Origin: JBIOWF01 sp044868295
GTDB lineage: Bacteria > Actinomycetota > Actinomycetes > Streptosporangiales > Streptosporangiaceae
Length of the DNA: 53,434 nucleotides
Reading direction: 5' to 3'
Assembly: GCA_044868295.1 (NCBI GenBank)
Contig: JBIOWF010000062.1
Coordinates: 1 to 53,434 of the forward strand
Position numbers and translations under genes: made by a program. How positions within the stretch are numbered: position 1 is the stretch's first letter; every line of letters starts with the position of its first letter. The notes under the pieces are model-generated. The model was not told where the DNA came from, searched no databases, and saw only the letters and a list, made by a program, of their open reading frames with translations. Below are positions 16,394 to 24,032 of the stretch, piece by piece.

Positions 16394-17293
16394 ATGACGA
16401 TCCTCGCCAGAACGGCAACGACGCCCCCGCCGACGCCCGCGAGCCGATTGGCCGGCATCGCGGCTCCCACCACGTTCGTCGTGCTGTGGAGCACCGCCTT
16501 CGTCGCCGGCTCGATCGGGCTGGGCTCGGCCCCACCGCTGCTTCTGACGCTGTGCCGGTTCATACTCGCGGGGATCGTGCTGGCCGTCATCGCGATGGCC
16601 GTACGCGCTCCGTGGCCTCGCGGCCGGGCGCTCGGCCACGTCGTGGCCGCCGGGTTGCTGCTGCAGGCCGTCCAGTTCGGCGCGTTCTACACGGCGATGT
16701 CGCTGGGCATCCCAGGTGCGCTCGCCGCCCTCGTCCAGGGGCTGCATCCCATCCTCACCGCGCTGCTGGCCGTACCGCTGCTGGGAGAACGCGTAACGGT
16801 CAAGCAGTGGGCCGGTTTCGGACTCGGCGGGGCGGGGGTCATCCTCGCGGTCGCGGAACGCGTTTCCGGTTCCGGCGTCGGGATCCTGCTGTGCGTCATC
16901 GGCCTGATCGCGCTCAGCCTCGGGACCCTCTACCAGAAGCGGTTCTGCGCCAGCATGGACCTGCGTAGCGGTCAGGCCGTACAGCTGCTCGCCAGTGTGC
17001 CGATCCTGGGAGTGCTCACGATCACCGTGGAGACACCTCACGTAACCTCGCTGGGGCCGTTCCTGGGCGCCGTCGCCTGGCTGGCCGTGGTGAACTCGAT
17101 CGCCACGTTCACCCTGCTCTATGTGATGCTGCGCAAGTCGCAGGCGAGCCGGGCGACCAGCCTGTTCTTCCTCACGCCCTCGGTCACGGCCGTCATGGCC
17201 TGGGCGCTGGTCGATCAGCCACTGAGCCGGCCCGCCGTAGCCGGCCTGGTGATCAGCGGCGCCGGCGTCGCCCTCGCCACCCGAACAGCCTGA
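16394..17293 (+). CDS. EamA/DMT-family drug-metabolite exporter
   Basis: 299 residues from ATG 16394, with AGGAGAAGG directly upstream. About ten membrane helices form the two EamA repeats; the first includes TFVVLWSTAFVAGSIGLG and RFILAGIVLAVIAMAV, the second begins near residue 155 (ILLCVIGLIALSLGTLYQ). The family exports amino acids, nucleosides or toxic metabolites. The divergent CGNR regulator and the shared operators suggest substrate-inducible expression. The substrate cannot be deduced. Confidence 0.9.
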   Translation: MTILARTATTPPPTPASRLAGIAAPTTFVVLWSTAFVAGSIGLGSAPPLLLTLCRFILAGIVLAVIAMAVRAPWPRGRALGHVVAAGLLLQAVQFGAFYTAMSLGIPGALAALVQGLHPILTALLAVPLLGERVTVKQWAGFGLGGAGVILAVAERVSGSGVGILLCVIGLIALSLGTLYQKRFCASMDLRSGQAVQLLASVPILGVLTITVETPHVTSLGPFLGAVAWLAVVNSIATFTLLYVMLRKSQASRATSLFFLTPSVTAVMAWALVDQPLSRPAVAGLVISGAGVALATRTA

Positions 17294-17329
17294 GCCGTAC
17301 CAGAAACGCCTGAGCCGTACCAGAAACGC
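17290..17329 (+). repeat. 20-bp direct repeat at the end of the EamA gene
   Basis: Units 17290-17309 and 17310-17329 (CTGAGCCGTACCAGAAACGC) are identical. The first contains the EamA stop codon. A third partial copy follows. Confidence 0.9.
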
Positions 17330-17350
17330 CGAAACCTGAGCTGTAGCGGG

Positions 17351-18709
17351 CTACGCGGTGGCGCCGCGGCGGCGGGTGAGGGCGCCGAGCGGCAGCGTCA
17401 CCAGCGCGGAGACGAGGAACGCGGCGAGGGCGGCGCTCATCCACGGCTGGTGGACGAAGCCGATGGCGTCGCGGACCTTCGCCCACGCCGTGTCCCACCA
17501 GGCGACCGAGGGCGTCACGGTGACGATCCAGTAGGTGACGAACCCGAGCACCCACGGGAGCACCATCAGCCAGCGCGACGGCGCGTCCTCGGCGGTGTTC
17601 CAGCGCAACGCCCCGCCGAGGAGGAAGTAGTCGACCACCAGTACCGCGAACATCGGCACGAACACCGCGCCGATGATGCTCAGGAACGTGCCGTAGGACC
17701 GCACGTCCACGACGAGAGCGACGGCGACGGTGAGGACGCCGATTCCGACCGAGAAGATCCGCCGGTCCACCCGAGGCATCAGATTCTGCAACGACATCGT
17801 CGTGGAGTAGACGTTCGCGAAGGACTGGTCGGTCTCACGCAGGACCAGGATGCCGAAGAACAGGGCGCCGAACGGCACCGCCACGAACGGGGGGAACACC
17901 GCGATCCCATCCGCGAGCACCGCGTCGTGACCGGCGAGCGCGACCGCGTAGACGCCGACCGCGAGGCAGGCCACCTGGGCGATCGTGTAGCCGCTGACCA
18001 CCCCGGTGAACGCCGCCCGACTGGAGCGGGAGTGCCTGGCGTAGTCCGCGGCCACGGGCACCCACGACACCGACAGCGCGATGACGAAGTCCACGGCCGG
18101 CGCGAACGCGTTCCACGAACCGCTCGTCTGGGCCGGAGCCTCACGGAAGAACGCCACCGCGAACCAGGCGATCGAAATGACCACACCGATCGTGACGAAC
18201 CGCCGGATGATCCGGATCGCGCCGAGAGGATAGATCGTGAGCGCCGTCGTGAGGATGCCTGCGACGATCACCCACGCCGCGTACGGGATCGTCGTCCCGA
18301 AGATCGCCTGTGCACCCATGGCGACGACCCACAACTCGAAGGCGCCCCAGCCGAGCATCTGGACGATATTGAGCACGGTCGGGACATAGGAGAGCTTCGC
18401 GCCGAACAGCCCGCGCAGGAGGACCATGGCCGGCTGCCCGGTCTGCGCGCCGGGAACGGCCGCCAGGCCGACCATGGCGGTGCCGATCAGGCTGCCGACG
18501 ACGGTCGCGACGAGGGCGGCCACGAAGGACAGCGGATTGTCGTCGAAGAGCGGGTTGATGAGGAAGAGCGCGAAGGAGAAACCGAGGAGGCTGACCCCGA
18601 GATTGGCCCAGAAGGCGCCCTGGTCGAGGACCCCGAGCGTCTTGGGGGCCTCCTCATCCAGGGTGAAGGGGGCTTCCGCATGCTTGGGACCCACTACGGC
18701 GGACGTCAT
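17351..18709 (-). CDS. cytX: CytX-like NCS1 permease, probable thiamine-precursor (HMP) transporter
   Basis: 452 residues with about 12 helices. NCS1 features are LGVSLLGFSFALFLINP, QTGQPAMVLLRGLFG and SWVPVAADYARHSR. The gene lies directly behind a TPP riboswitch, which marks it as a thiamine-related carrier, most likely for hydroxymethylpyrimidine like CytX/CodB relatives. ATG at 18709 is chosen over GTG 18712 because GGGAG lies six bases upstream; that ribosome site is within the 3' strand of the riboswitch closing stem. The TenA-like gene 2 kb away would act on salvaged pyrimidines. The exact substrate remains inference. Confidence 0.85.
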   Translation of the reverse strand: MTSAVVGPKHAEAPFTLDEEAPKTLGVLDQGAFWANLGVSLLGFSFALFLINPLFDDNPLSFVAALVATVVGSLIGTAMVGLAAVPGAQTGQPAMVLLRGLFGAKLSYVPTVLNIVQMLGWGAFELWVVAMGAQAIFGTTIPYAAWVIVAGILTTALTIYPLGAIRIIRRFVTIGVVISIAWFAVAFFREAPAQTSGSWNAFAPAVDFVIALSVSWVPVAADYARHSRSSRAAFTGVVSGYTIAQVACLAVGVYAVALAGHDAVLADGIAVFPPFVAVPFGALFFGILVLRETDQSFANVYSTTMSLQNLMPRVDRRIFSVGIGVLTVAVALVVDVRSYGTFLSIIGAVFVPMFAVLVVDYFLLGGALRWNTAEDAPSRWLMVLPWVLGFVTYWIVTVTPSVAWWDTAWAKVRDAIGFVHQPWMSAALAAFLVSALVTLPLGALTRRRGATA

Positions 18710-18716
18710 CACACAC

Positions 18717-18815
18717 TCCCTACGCCGGCATTACCCGGACAGGTTCATGCGGTCGGTGACACGCCTCGTGGAGGAGTCGCCCTCTCAGCCCGGTTACGCC
18801 CGAGCTCCCGCGGTA
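18717..18815 (-). ncRNA. TPP riboswitch (THI element)
   Basis: On the minus strand the conserved parts appear in order: CGTAACCGGGCTGAGAGGG (with the CTGAGA core), then ACCGACCGCATGAACCTG, TCCGGGTAATGCCGGCG and GTAGGGAG. This matches the thiamine pyrophosphate aptamer. The terminal GGGAG is also the ribosome binding site of the permease, so ligand binding should block translation initiation. Confidence 0.93.
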
Positions 18816-18899
18816 TTCAAATGATGTACCGGATTTATCACACCAACGCGCCGTATGTCCAAAATCCCAGCGTGCGGCAGCGCGACTCAGGAGTGCCCG

Positions 18900-19223
18900 T
18901 CAGGCGACATAAGGCGGTTGGCCGGCCTCGCTCACCATCGGGCGGCCGGAGGCGGCCCAGGCCTGCATGCCGCCGTCCACGTTGACCGCTTCCCAGCCGA
19001 TGTGGTTCAGCCACGCCGTCGCGTGCGCGGACCGCCCGCCGACCCGGCAGATCACATATACCGGCCGGCCCTGCGGCACCTCGCCGACCCGGTTCTGCAG
19101 CTCGCTCAGGGGAATGTGCAGCGCGTCCGGCACGTGCCCGGCCCGCCACTCGTCGAGCTCCCGCACATCGAGCAGAGCCCCATCGTCCGGTACGGCTTTC
19201 GCGTCGATCTCATGCAACGTCAT
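18900..19223 (-). CDS. Single-domain rhodanese-like sulfurtransferase
   Basis: 107 residues from ATG 19223. Rhodanese hallmarks are LLDVRELDEWRAGHVPDALH and the active-site loop VICRVGGRS with Cys59, then WLNHIGWEAVNVDGGMQAW. It would transfer sulfane sulfur to thiophilic acceptors. Its position between a thiamine-precursor transporter and a TenA-like gene is suggestive, since thiamine synthesis needs sulfur transfer, but such rhodaneses are common and the link is weak. Confidence 0.88.
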   Translation of the reverse strand: MTLHEIDAKAVPDDGALLDVRELDEWRAGHVPDALHIPLSELQNRVGEVPQGRPVYVICRVGGRSAHATAWLNHIGWEAVNVDGGMQAWAASGRPMVSEAGQPPYVA

Positions 19224-19255
19224 GCACCCATTGTCACAGCGTGGCGGAGAGACGA

Positions 19256-19517
19256 CTACCAGACGGGACGAAGCGGGGCCCGCCCGCCGAAGGAGTCCAC
19301 ATAGGCACGGAGATCCTCGTGAAGCTGGTCGAGCCGATCGGCTCCGACGAGGGAGGCCCACTGGCCCTCGATCTGACCCCAAAGCACGTCGGCCCGCTCG
19401 AAAATGGCCAGCCCCTTCGGGGTGAGACTTAGCACCCGGGCCCGGCCGTCCGTCGCGTGCGGGCGGCGCTCGACGTATCCCCAGCGACCGTCACGAGATC
19501 GACTTTGCCGAGGCTCA
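19256..19517 (-). pseudogene. C-terminal relic of a MarR-family regulator
   Basis: Translated on the minus strand, 19256 to about 19497 gives GYVERRPHATDGRARVLSLT followed by KGLAIFERADVLWGQIEG. This is the wing and dimerisation helices of a MarR protein. The DNA-recognition half is missing: upstream the frame runs into the end of the Fpg gene, whose stop is at 19518. No start codon in a sensible place exists. It is therefore a truncated remnant, probably cut when the glycosylase gene arrived or the region was deleted. Confidence 0.75.
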
Positions 19518-20396
19518 TTACTTGAGCAGGCGGGACAGGCGGCGGTCGGCGAGCGGCTTGCCGCCCGTCTGGCAGGTGGGGCAGTACTGCAACGAGGAGT
19601 CGGCGAAGGAGACCTCTCTGATCGTGTCACCGCACACGTCGCACTTCTCCCCTGTACGGCCATGCACCCGCAGGCCGGACTTCTTCTCGGCTTTGAGGTC
19701 CTTGGCCGCCAGCCCGCGGGCGCGCCCCACGGCGTCGCGAAGGGTCGTGATGATGGCCTCGTGAAGCACAGCGATCTGCTCGTCGGTCAGCGTCGCGGCG
19801 ATCTTGAACGGCGACATCTTGGCGACATGCAGCACTTCATCTGAGTACGCGTTGCCGATACCGGCGATCACTTTCTGGTCGCGCAGGAGGCCCTTGATCT
19901 GAGTGCGACTGGTGCCGAGAATGCCCTTGAGCGCGTCAGGCGTGAAGTCGTCGGCGAGTGGATCAGGGCCGAGGCTCGCGATCCCCGGTACGTCCTTCGG
20001 ATTTCTCACGACATATACGGCGAGCCGCTTCTGGGTGCCCGCCTCGGTCAGCTCGAATCCGGGAGCCGTGCCCTCTTCATCGGGCGCGAGCCGTACCCGC
20101 ACCGCGAGAGGCCCTTTGCCGGGACGAACCGGCTTGGCGCCCGACAGGTCCTCCCGCCAGCGCAACCAACCCGCACGGGCGAGATGCGTGATGAAACGCA
20201 GGCCATCACAGTCGAGATCAAGGAACTTGCCATGCCGGGTCGCCCCAGTGATCGTGAGCCCGCCCAGCGCGGTGACGGGCGGGTCGACGGTTTTCAACGC
20301 CTGGAAGGCCACGACGTCGACCCCCACGATCGTGCGGCCCACGGCTCGCTCGCGCAGGAACTCGGCGAGCGACTCCACCTCGGGAAGCTCCGGCAT
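19518..20396 (-). CDS. Fpg/Nei-family DNA glycosylase
   Basis: 292 residues from ATG 20396. It begins MPELPEVESL, giving catalytic Pro2 and Glu3 after Met removal, with Lys57 (RHGKFLD) in the usual place. The H2TH region is LLRDQKVIAGIGNAYSDEVL, and the C-terminal zinc finger is CDVCGDTIREV then YCPTCQTGGK. It excises oxidised bases with beta/delta lyase activity. The sequence resembles the actinobacterial Fpg/Nei paralogue group, so substrate preference (8-oxoG versus pyrimidines) is open. Confidence 0.92.
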   Translation of the reverse strand: MPELPEVESLAEFLRERAVGRTIVGVDVVAFQALKTVDPPVTALGGLTITGATRHGKFLDLDCDGLRFITHLARAGWLRWREDLSGAKPVRPGKGPLAVRVRLAPDEEGTAPGFELTEAGTQKRLAVYVVRNPKDVPGIASLGPDPLADDFTPDALKGILGTSRTQIKGLLRDQKVIAGIGNAYSDEVLHVAKMSPFKIAATLTDEQIAVLHEAIITTLRDAVGRARGLAAKDLKAEKKSGLRVHGRTGEKCDVCGDTIREVSFADSSLQYCPTCQTGGKPLADRRLSRLLK

Positions 20397-20524
20397 CCCC
20401 CCACAGTAATCCGCCGCCGAAGCCCAGGCACAGGACGAAAACGGCTGCGGAGTGTCTCCGTCAAGGACGGTAAGCCCACCTGACAGGTGCCGATCCCCGG
20501 GCGGCAACGCCTCGCCTCGACATC

Positions 20525-20545
20525 TTTTCCACAGGATGTGGATAA
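20525..20545. promoter_or_regulatory. Inverted pair of DnaA-box-like sites
   Basis: TTTTCCACA (20525-20533) and TGTGGATAA (20537-20545, a perfect TTATCCACA on the other strand) face each other across three bases. They lie between the Fpg start and the TenA-like stop. Whether DnaA binds is untested. Confidence 0.5.
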
Positions 20546-20547
20546 CT

Positions 20548-21153
20548 TCAGGGGCAATCCCAGAAGGCGAGCTCATGGGCCATGCCCTGGGTGAAGAGGG
20601 CTTTCGCGCGGGCCGGGTCTACGTCAGTCTCGTCGATCATGGTGGCGATGCGCTCGGCCAGCGCGGCGAATCCGGGATCGGCGTATGTGTCCACCCAGGC
20701 CCGGTAGCGCGGCTCGGTCGGCGGGTCCTCGGCGAGGATCCGGCCCAGCGTGGAGTAGCCCCACATGCACGGATAGAGGGCGACGAGCCCCTCGGCGTAG
20801 CTCGCGGCCGACTCGAGCAGGAAGGACGTGTACGCCTGGCACGCCGGGCCCTTCTTCGCGCCGTCCAGGTCGGCGCCGAACTCCGCGGCCAGCGTCCGGT
20901 GCAGGGTGAGCTCGTCGTGCCACGTGGAGTGGGCCAAGTCGACCAGGTCACCAAGGTGTCCGTCCGGAGCCTGCCAAGCCAGGCGCGAGAACACCCGGAC
21001 GTAGTCCAGCAGGAAGAGATAGTCCTGCTCCAGCCAGGACCGGAAGACCGGCTCGGGGAGATCGCCCCGGGCGATCCCTCTCACCGTGGGATGAGCGAGC
21101 TGATCGTCCAGCAGCGGACGTCCGATCACGTGTAATTCCGTAGAAATCCCCAC
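20548..21153 (-). CDS. tenA: TenA/THI-4 family thiaminase II-like protein
   Basis: 201 residues from the GTG at 21153. The all-helical TenA fold is indicated by RSWLEQDYLFLLDYVRVFSR, the nucleophile region ALYPCMWGYSTLG (Cys129) and the C-terminal MAHELAFWD with Glu194. Classical TenA hydrolyses aminopyrimidines for HMP salvage. The substrate Asp of the standard enzyme appears present (D50 region). Proximity to the TPP-controlled permease supports a salvage role; no riboswitch precedes this gene. Confidence 0.87.
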   Translation of the reverse strand: MGISTELHVIGRPLLDDQLAHPTVRGIARGDLPEPVFRSWLEQDYLFLLDYVRVFSRLAWQAPDGHLGDLVDLAHSTWHDELTLHRTLAAEFGADLDGAKKGPACQAYTSFLLESAASYAEGLVALYPCMWGYSTLGRILAEDPPTEPRYRAWVDTYADPGFAALAERIATMIDETDVDPARAKALFTQGMAHELAFWDCP

Positions 21154-21191
21154 AAGACCCCATTGTTGCGCGAAGCCTAGGCTGCCCGTGT

Positions 21192-21371
21192 GCAGAAAGA
21201 TCAGCCGGGCCGGCAGGGATCGGACGCCGTGGCGGCCCTGCGGATTTCTGGGCCCTCTACCAAGGCCAGCGCCGCCGCTACGTACTGATACGACGCGGCG
21301 ACGACTGGCTGGTCGACAACATTCAGGTGTACGACGATCACAAGGCGGCCTGGATCCGCAGCGCTCTCTAA
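21192..21371 (+). pseudogene. Coding-like frame without a start codon
   Basis: From 21192 to the TAA at 21369-21371 one frame reads smoothly, including PADFWALYQGQRRRYVLIRR then GDDWLVDNIQVYDDHKAAW. It has protein-like composition but no ATG, GTG or TTG, while a GTG at 21190 is in another frame. A frameshift near 21230 or a decayed start would explain it. I do not recognise the family. Confidence 0.4.
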
Positions 21372-21519
21372 GACGTTGACCGGCCTCCGACCGCCCGTCA
21401 GCGCTATTCGAGGAGAGACCACGACCTGCCGTGTGGATAGGGCCACACTCGGCCGCGTCGATACGAGCACACCTGGCCCTGCGGATGCGGGCTCACGTGG
21501 CCGTATGGATGCGGCCGGC

Positions 21520-22179
21520 CTATGGCGTCAGGGCGGCAGCGCCGAAGGAGACGCTGAAACGGCGGCACCAGATCGTGACGCTGGTCAGCTCGTCCAGGTC
21601 GGCCGACGCCGGAATGGTGTAGTTGGCGTTCCCCTGGTTGCCCTTCAATCCACCCAGTTCGACCCACTTACCGTTGTCGAAGGCATGCCAGTCACCCGGC
21701 CGCACCGGCTGATCGCTGAGCCACACTCGCAGGTCAGGCCCGTCAGAGGTGTCCAGGTTCTCGATCCGCAGGATTCGCTCGCCATCGGGCAGTTCGAGCA
21801 CTCTTGCCATGCCGGTGGTGTCGTGCTCGTGAGAGATGAACGTCCCTGATGAGAGCACCCGCGGCCCTGCCGGAGCGGCAGGCGAGGCACTCGCGGTCGC
21901 GGGCGGGGCAGCTGACGGGCCGCCGGTTCCTTCGGGCCTGGCGGCGGGCACGCCGACCGTAGGATCGGCGCCTTCCGGCCTGGCGGCGGGCGAGGCACCA
22001 GTCGGGCCGGAAGCCGCGGGAGTGGCGGCAGCGGCGGGTGCCGGTAGCGCTTCGTCCACCTCCACGGTGGTGAACAGCCGCCACGGCTGGAACAGATACA
22101 ACGCGACCGCGAACGCTCCAACGGCGACTGCTCCGACCACCCAGGTAGCGGGATGATGCAGGATCTTCTTGATCTTCAT
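21520..22179 (-). CDS. Membrane-anchored DM13-domain protein
   Basis: 219 residues from ATG 22179. A signal-anchor helix (ATWVVGAVAVGAFAVALYLF, residues ~11-30) is followed by an extracellular Ala/Pro-rich linker of about 65 residues with a 42-bp repeat (21929/21971). The DM13 domain then spans ~105-215 (GTFISHEHDTTGMARVLELP, DGPDLRVWLSD, LGGLKGNQGNANYTIP, SVTIWCRRFSVSFG). DM13 domains are proposed redox modules. The conserved Cys of SVTIWC is kept. It is not obviously operonic with the LCP gene upstream. Confidence 0.87.
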   Translation of the reverse strand: MKIKKILHHPATWVVGAVAVGAFAVALYLFQPWRLFTTVEVDEALPAPAAAATPAASGPTGASPAARPEGADPTVGVPAARPEGTGGPSAAPPATASASPAAPAGPRVLSSGTFISHEHDTTGMARVLELPDGERILRIENLDTSDGPDLRVWLSDQPVRPGDWHAFDNGKWVELGGLKGNQGNANYTIPASADLDELTSVTIWCRRFSVSFGAAALTP

Positions 22180-22225
22180 GCCCGTCGCGCGCGGAGCCGC
22201 ACTCCGCACGCCCCTCCCCTCCAAG

Positions 22226-22253
22226 GATGTACGGCTCGCGCGAGCCGTACATC
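22226..22253. terminator. 28-bp perfect palindrome
   Basis: GATGTACGGCTCGC followed by its exact complement, with no spacer, upstream of the DM13 gene and downstream of the LCP gene on the minus strand. It could end LCP transcription. The same GTACGGCTCG core forms the hairpin at 43654-43703. Confidence 0.5.
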
Positions 22254-22438
22254 AGAAAGAGCGCGAGGACGCGGCCGGAGCGTCCCCGATCCGGCTTACG
22301 GAACCCTTACGGCGGCCCACTCGAGGGAGCCACCGGGCACCCCGGCGAACATAGGCGGCGGATAACGCGGCATACGGGCTGCCGGTGGCGCGTTCGATGA
22401 AGCCGCCGGGCAGGCGCAGGCCACGGGGGTCGGGCGAT

Positions 22439-23695
22439 CTACTTGGTGATCGTGTCCTTGGGGATGGGCTTGTCCTGGGCGAGGGCCTCGAAGAGGCGCA
22501 GCGCCTTCTGGGTGTCCCACTTCACGACGGAGGCGCCGTTGATCGTGGGCAGGGAGCCGATCGGGACGGCGGTCGTAACCGGGCCGCCCTTCATGGCGAG
22601 GCCGACCGAGAGCAGGTCGAAGAGGCCGGTGCCGGGGTCGACCGCGACGGACTCGGCCGCGCTGAGCGCGAGCGGCACGGACGTGAACGGGTTCAGCAGG
22701 GTGGCGGGGCCGGCGGCCTTCTGCACGACGGCGGAGAAGAACTGGCGCTGCCGCTGGGTCCGCTCGAAGTCGGGGATCGCGCCGGTCGCCCGCGTGCGGA
22801 CGTAGCCGAGCGCGGTGCCGCCGTCCAGGTCCTGGCAGCCCTTCTTCAGGTTGATCCCGGCCTTGGGGTCCTTGATGTTCTGCTTCACGCAGATGTTGAC
22901 CCCGCCGATGGCGTCGACGATACCGACGAAGCCGCCGAAGCCGATCTCCATGTAGTGGTCGACCCGGATCCCGGTGGCCTGCTCGACCGTGCGTGTCAGG
23001 AGCTTGGGCCCCCCGAAGGCGTACGCCGCGTTGAGCTTGTCGCTCCCGTGGCCGTTGATCGGCACGTAGGAGTCGCGCGGCAGGCTGACCAGCGTGGGTT
23101 TGCCGTCTCCGTCGGGGATGTGCAGCAGCATCATCGTGTCGGTGCGCTTGCCGACCGCCTTGCCCGTGGCGAGCTTCCTGCGTTGCGCGGCGGACAGACC
23201 TGCCCGGCTGTCGGAGCCCACCAGCAGCCAGTCTTCACCTGGGGTGGCCGCCGGCCGCCCGTCGTAGTCGGTGAACTCGTCGACGCTGTTCAGCTTCGAA
23301 CCGATCCAGAAATATCCGACCACGGACGCGATGATCAAGATCACGAGCAGAGCCGCGACGATCATCAACAGGGTCTTGAAGATCCGCCTGGGTCGCCGGT
23401 CCTTTTTGATCTCGCTTGGCATCGGCCGGTCTCCGGGCAGTGGGCGGATAGGAGAGTCTCCCGAGCGCGGCTTGCCGTACACCCGGCCACCGCCGCGAGG
23501 CGCGGACGGCGCGGAACGGACCTCGTTGTCCTCCCCGGCGTCCCGGAACGCCGGAGCCGGTGGCGTCGGGGGTGTCTGTGGTGTCGAGGGGCTCTGGCGC
23601 GTCCCGCCGGGGACCGGGTAGGCGGGCTGCCCGGCTGCGCGCGCGTCGCCGCCCGGCCTCCTCAGGGCTCGGGTCGGCTCGTCGTCCTCGGCCAC
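22439..23695 (-). CDS. LytR-CpsA-Psr (LCP) family cell-wall glycopolymer ligase
   Basis: 418 residues from GTG 23695, with AAGGAG six bases upstream. A Pro-rich cytoplasmic N-terminus of ~105 residues precedes one helix (TLLMIVAALLVILIIASVVG). The LCP domain contains WLLVGSDSRAGL, GKRTDTMMLLHI and LVSLPRDSYVPI, whose Arg and Asp residues bind the pyrophosphate lipid, and ends DFERTQRQRQFF. Such enzymes attach teichoic-acid-like polymers or arabinogalactan to peptidoglycan. The substrate is unknown. Confidence 0.92.
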   Translation of the reverse strand: MAEDDEPTRALRRPGGDARAAGQPAYPVPGGTRQSPSTPQTPPTPPAPAFRDAGEDNEVRSAPSAPRGGGRVYGKPRSGDSPIRPLPGDRPMPSEIKKDRRPRRIFKTLLMIVAALLVILIIASVVGYFWIGSKLNSVDEFTDYDGRPAATPGEDWLLVGSDSRAGLSAAQRRKLATGKAVGKRTDTMMLLHIPDGDGKPTLVSLPRDSYVPINGHGSDKLNAAYAFGGPKLLTRTVEQATGIRVDHYMEIGFGGFVGIVDAIGGVNICVKQNIKDPKAGINLKKGCQDLDGGTALGYVRTRATGAIPDFERTQRQRQFFSAVVQKAAGPATLLNPFTSVPLALSAAESVAVDPGTGLFDLLSVGLAMKGGPVTTAVPIGSLPTINGASVVKWDTQKALRLFEALAQDKPIPKDTITK

Positions 23696-23904
23696 GATTT
23701 CTCCTTCAGCCCTTTCGCGTCATTACCCCTGCTTTGGCGTTGACCGCCACTACCTTGACGTTACGCCGTCGCCCCGCGTGACCGCAGATTTGCCGCCAAG
23801 GTTTCCTGTGGAAAAGTACTCAGAGGCGCTGTAGGCAGCCAGTAAAGGTGGCGCCGGAATCACCCACACGGGCTCACCCGTTACGGTGGTAATTGTCTAT
23901 TGAA

Positions 23905-24020
23905 AGGATCGTCGTGTCCGCTTCGGACCCGTGGAGTACCTGCCCGTGCCTCGGCACGGGATCCCATGACGCACTGACAAGTCCCCGCCCAGGCCCTCGG
24001 CCGGCCGGGGAACGGCTGCG
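23905..24020 (+). promoter_or_regulatory. Hairpin-rich leader of the CBS/DUF21 operon
   Basis: Three stem-loops are visible: GTCCG-CTT-CGGAC (23916-23928), CCCGTGCCTCGGCACGGG (23943-23960) and a longer GC stem from CCCCG near 23992 to CGGGG near 24008. They lie in the leader of a predicted ion-transport-related operon. The pattern does not match the M-box or yybP-ykoY consensus that I know. Confidence 0.45.
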
Positions 24021-24032
24021 AGTGAGCGCTCA

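Noticed and set aside
22385..23743. Long open frame on the plus strand opposite the LCP gene
   Set aside because: Its translation is Arg/Gly/Asp-rich without motifs, and it mirrors the codon usage of the clear LCP gene on the other strand.
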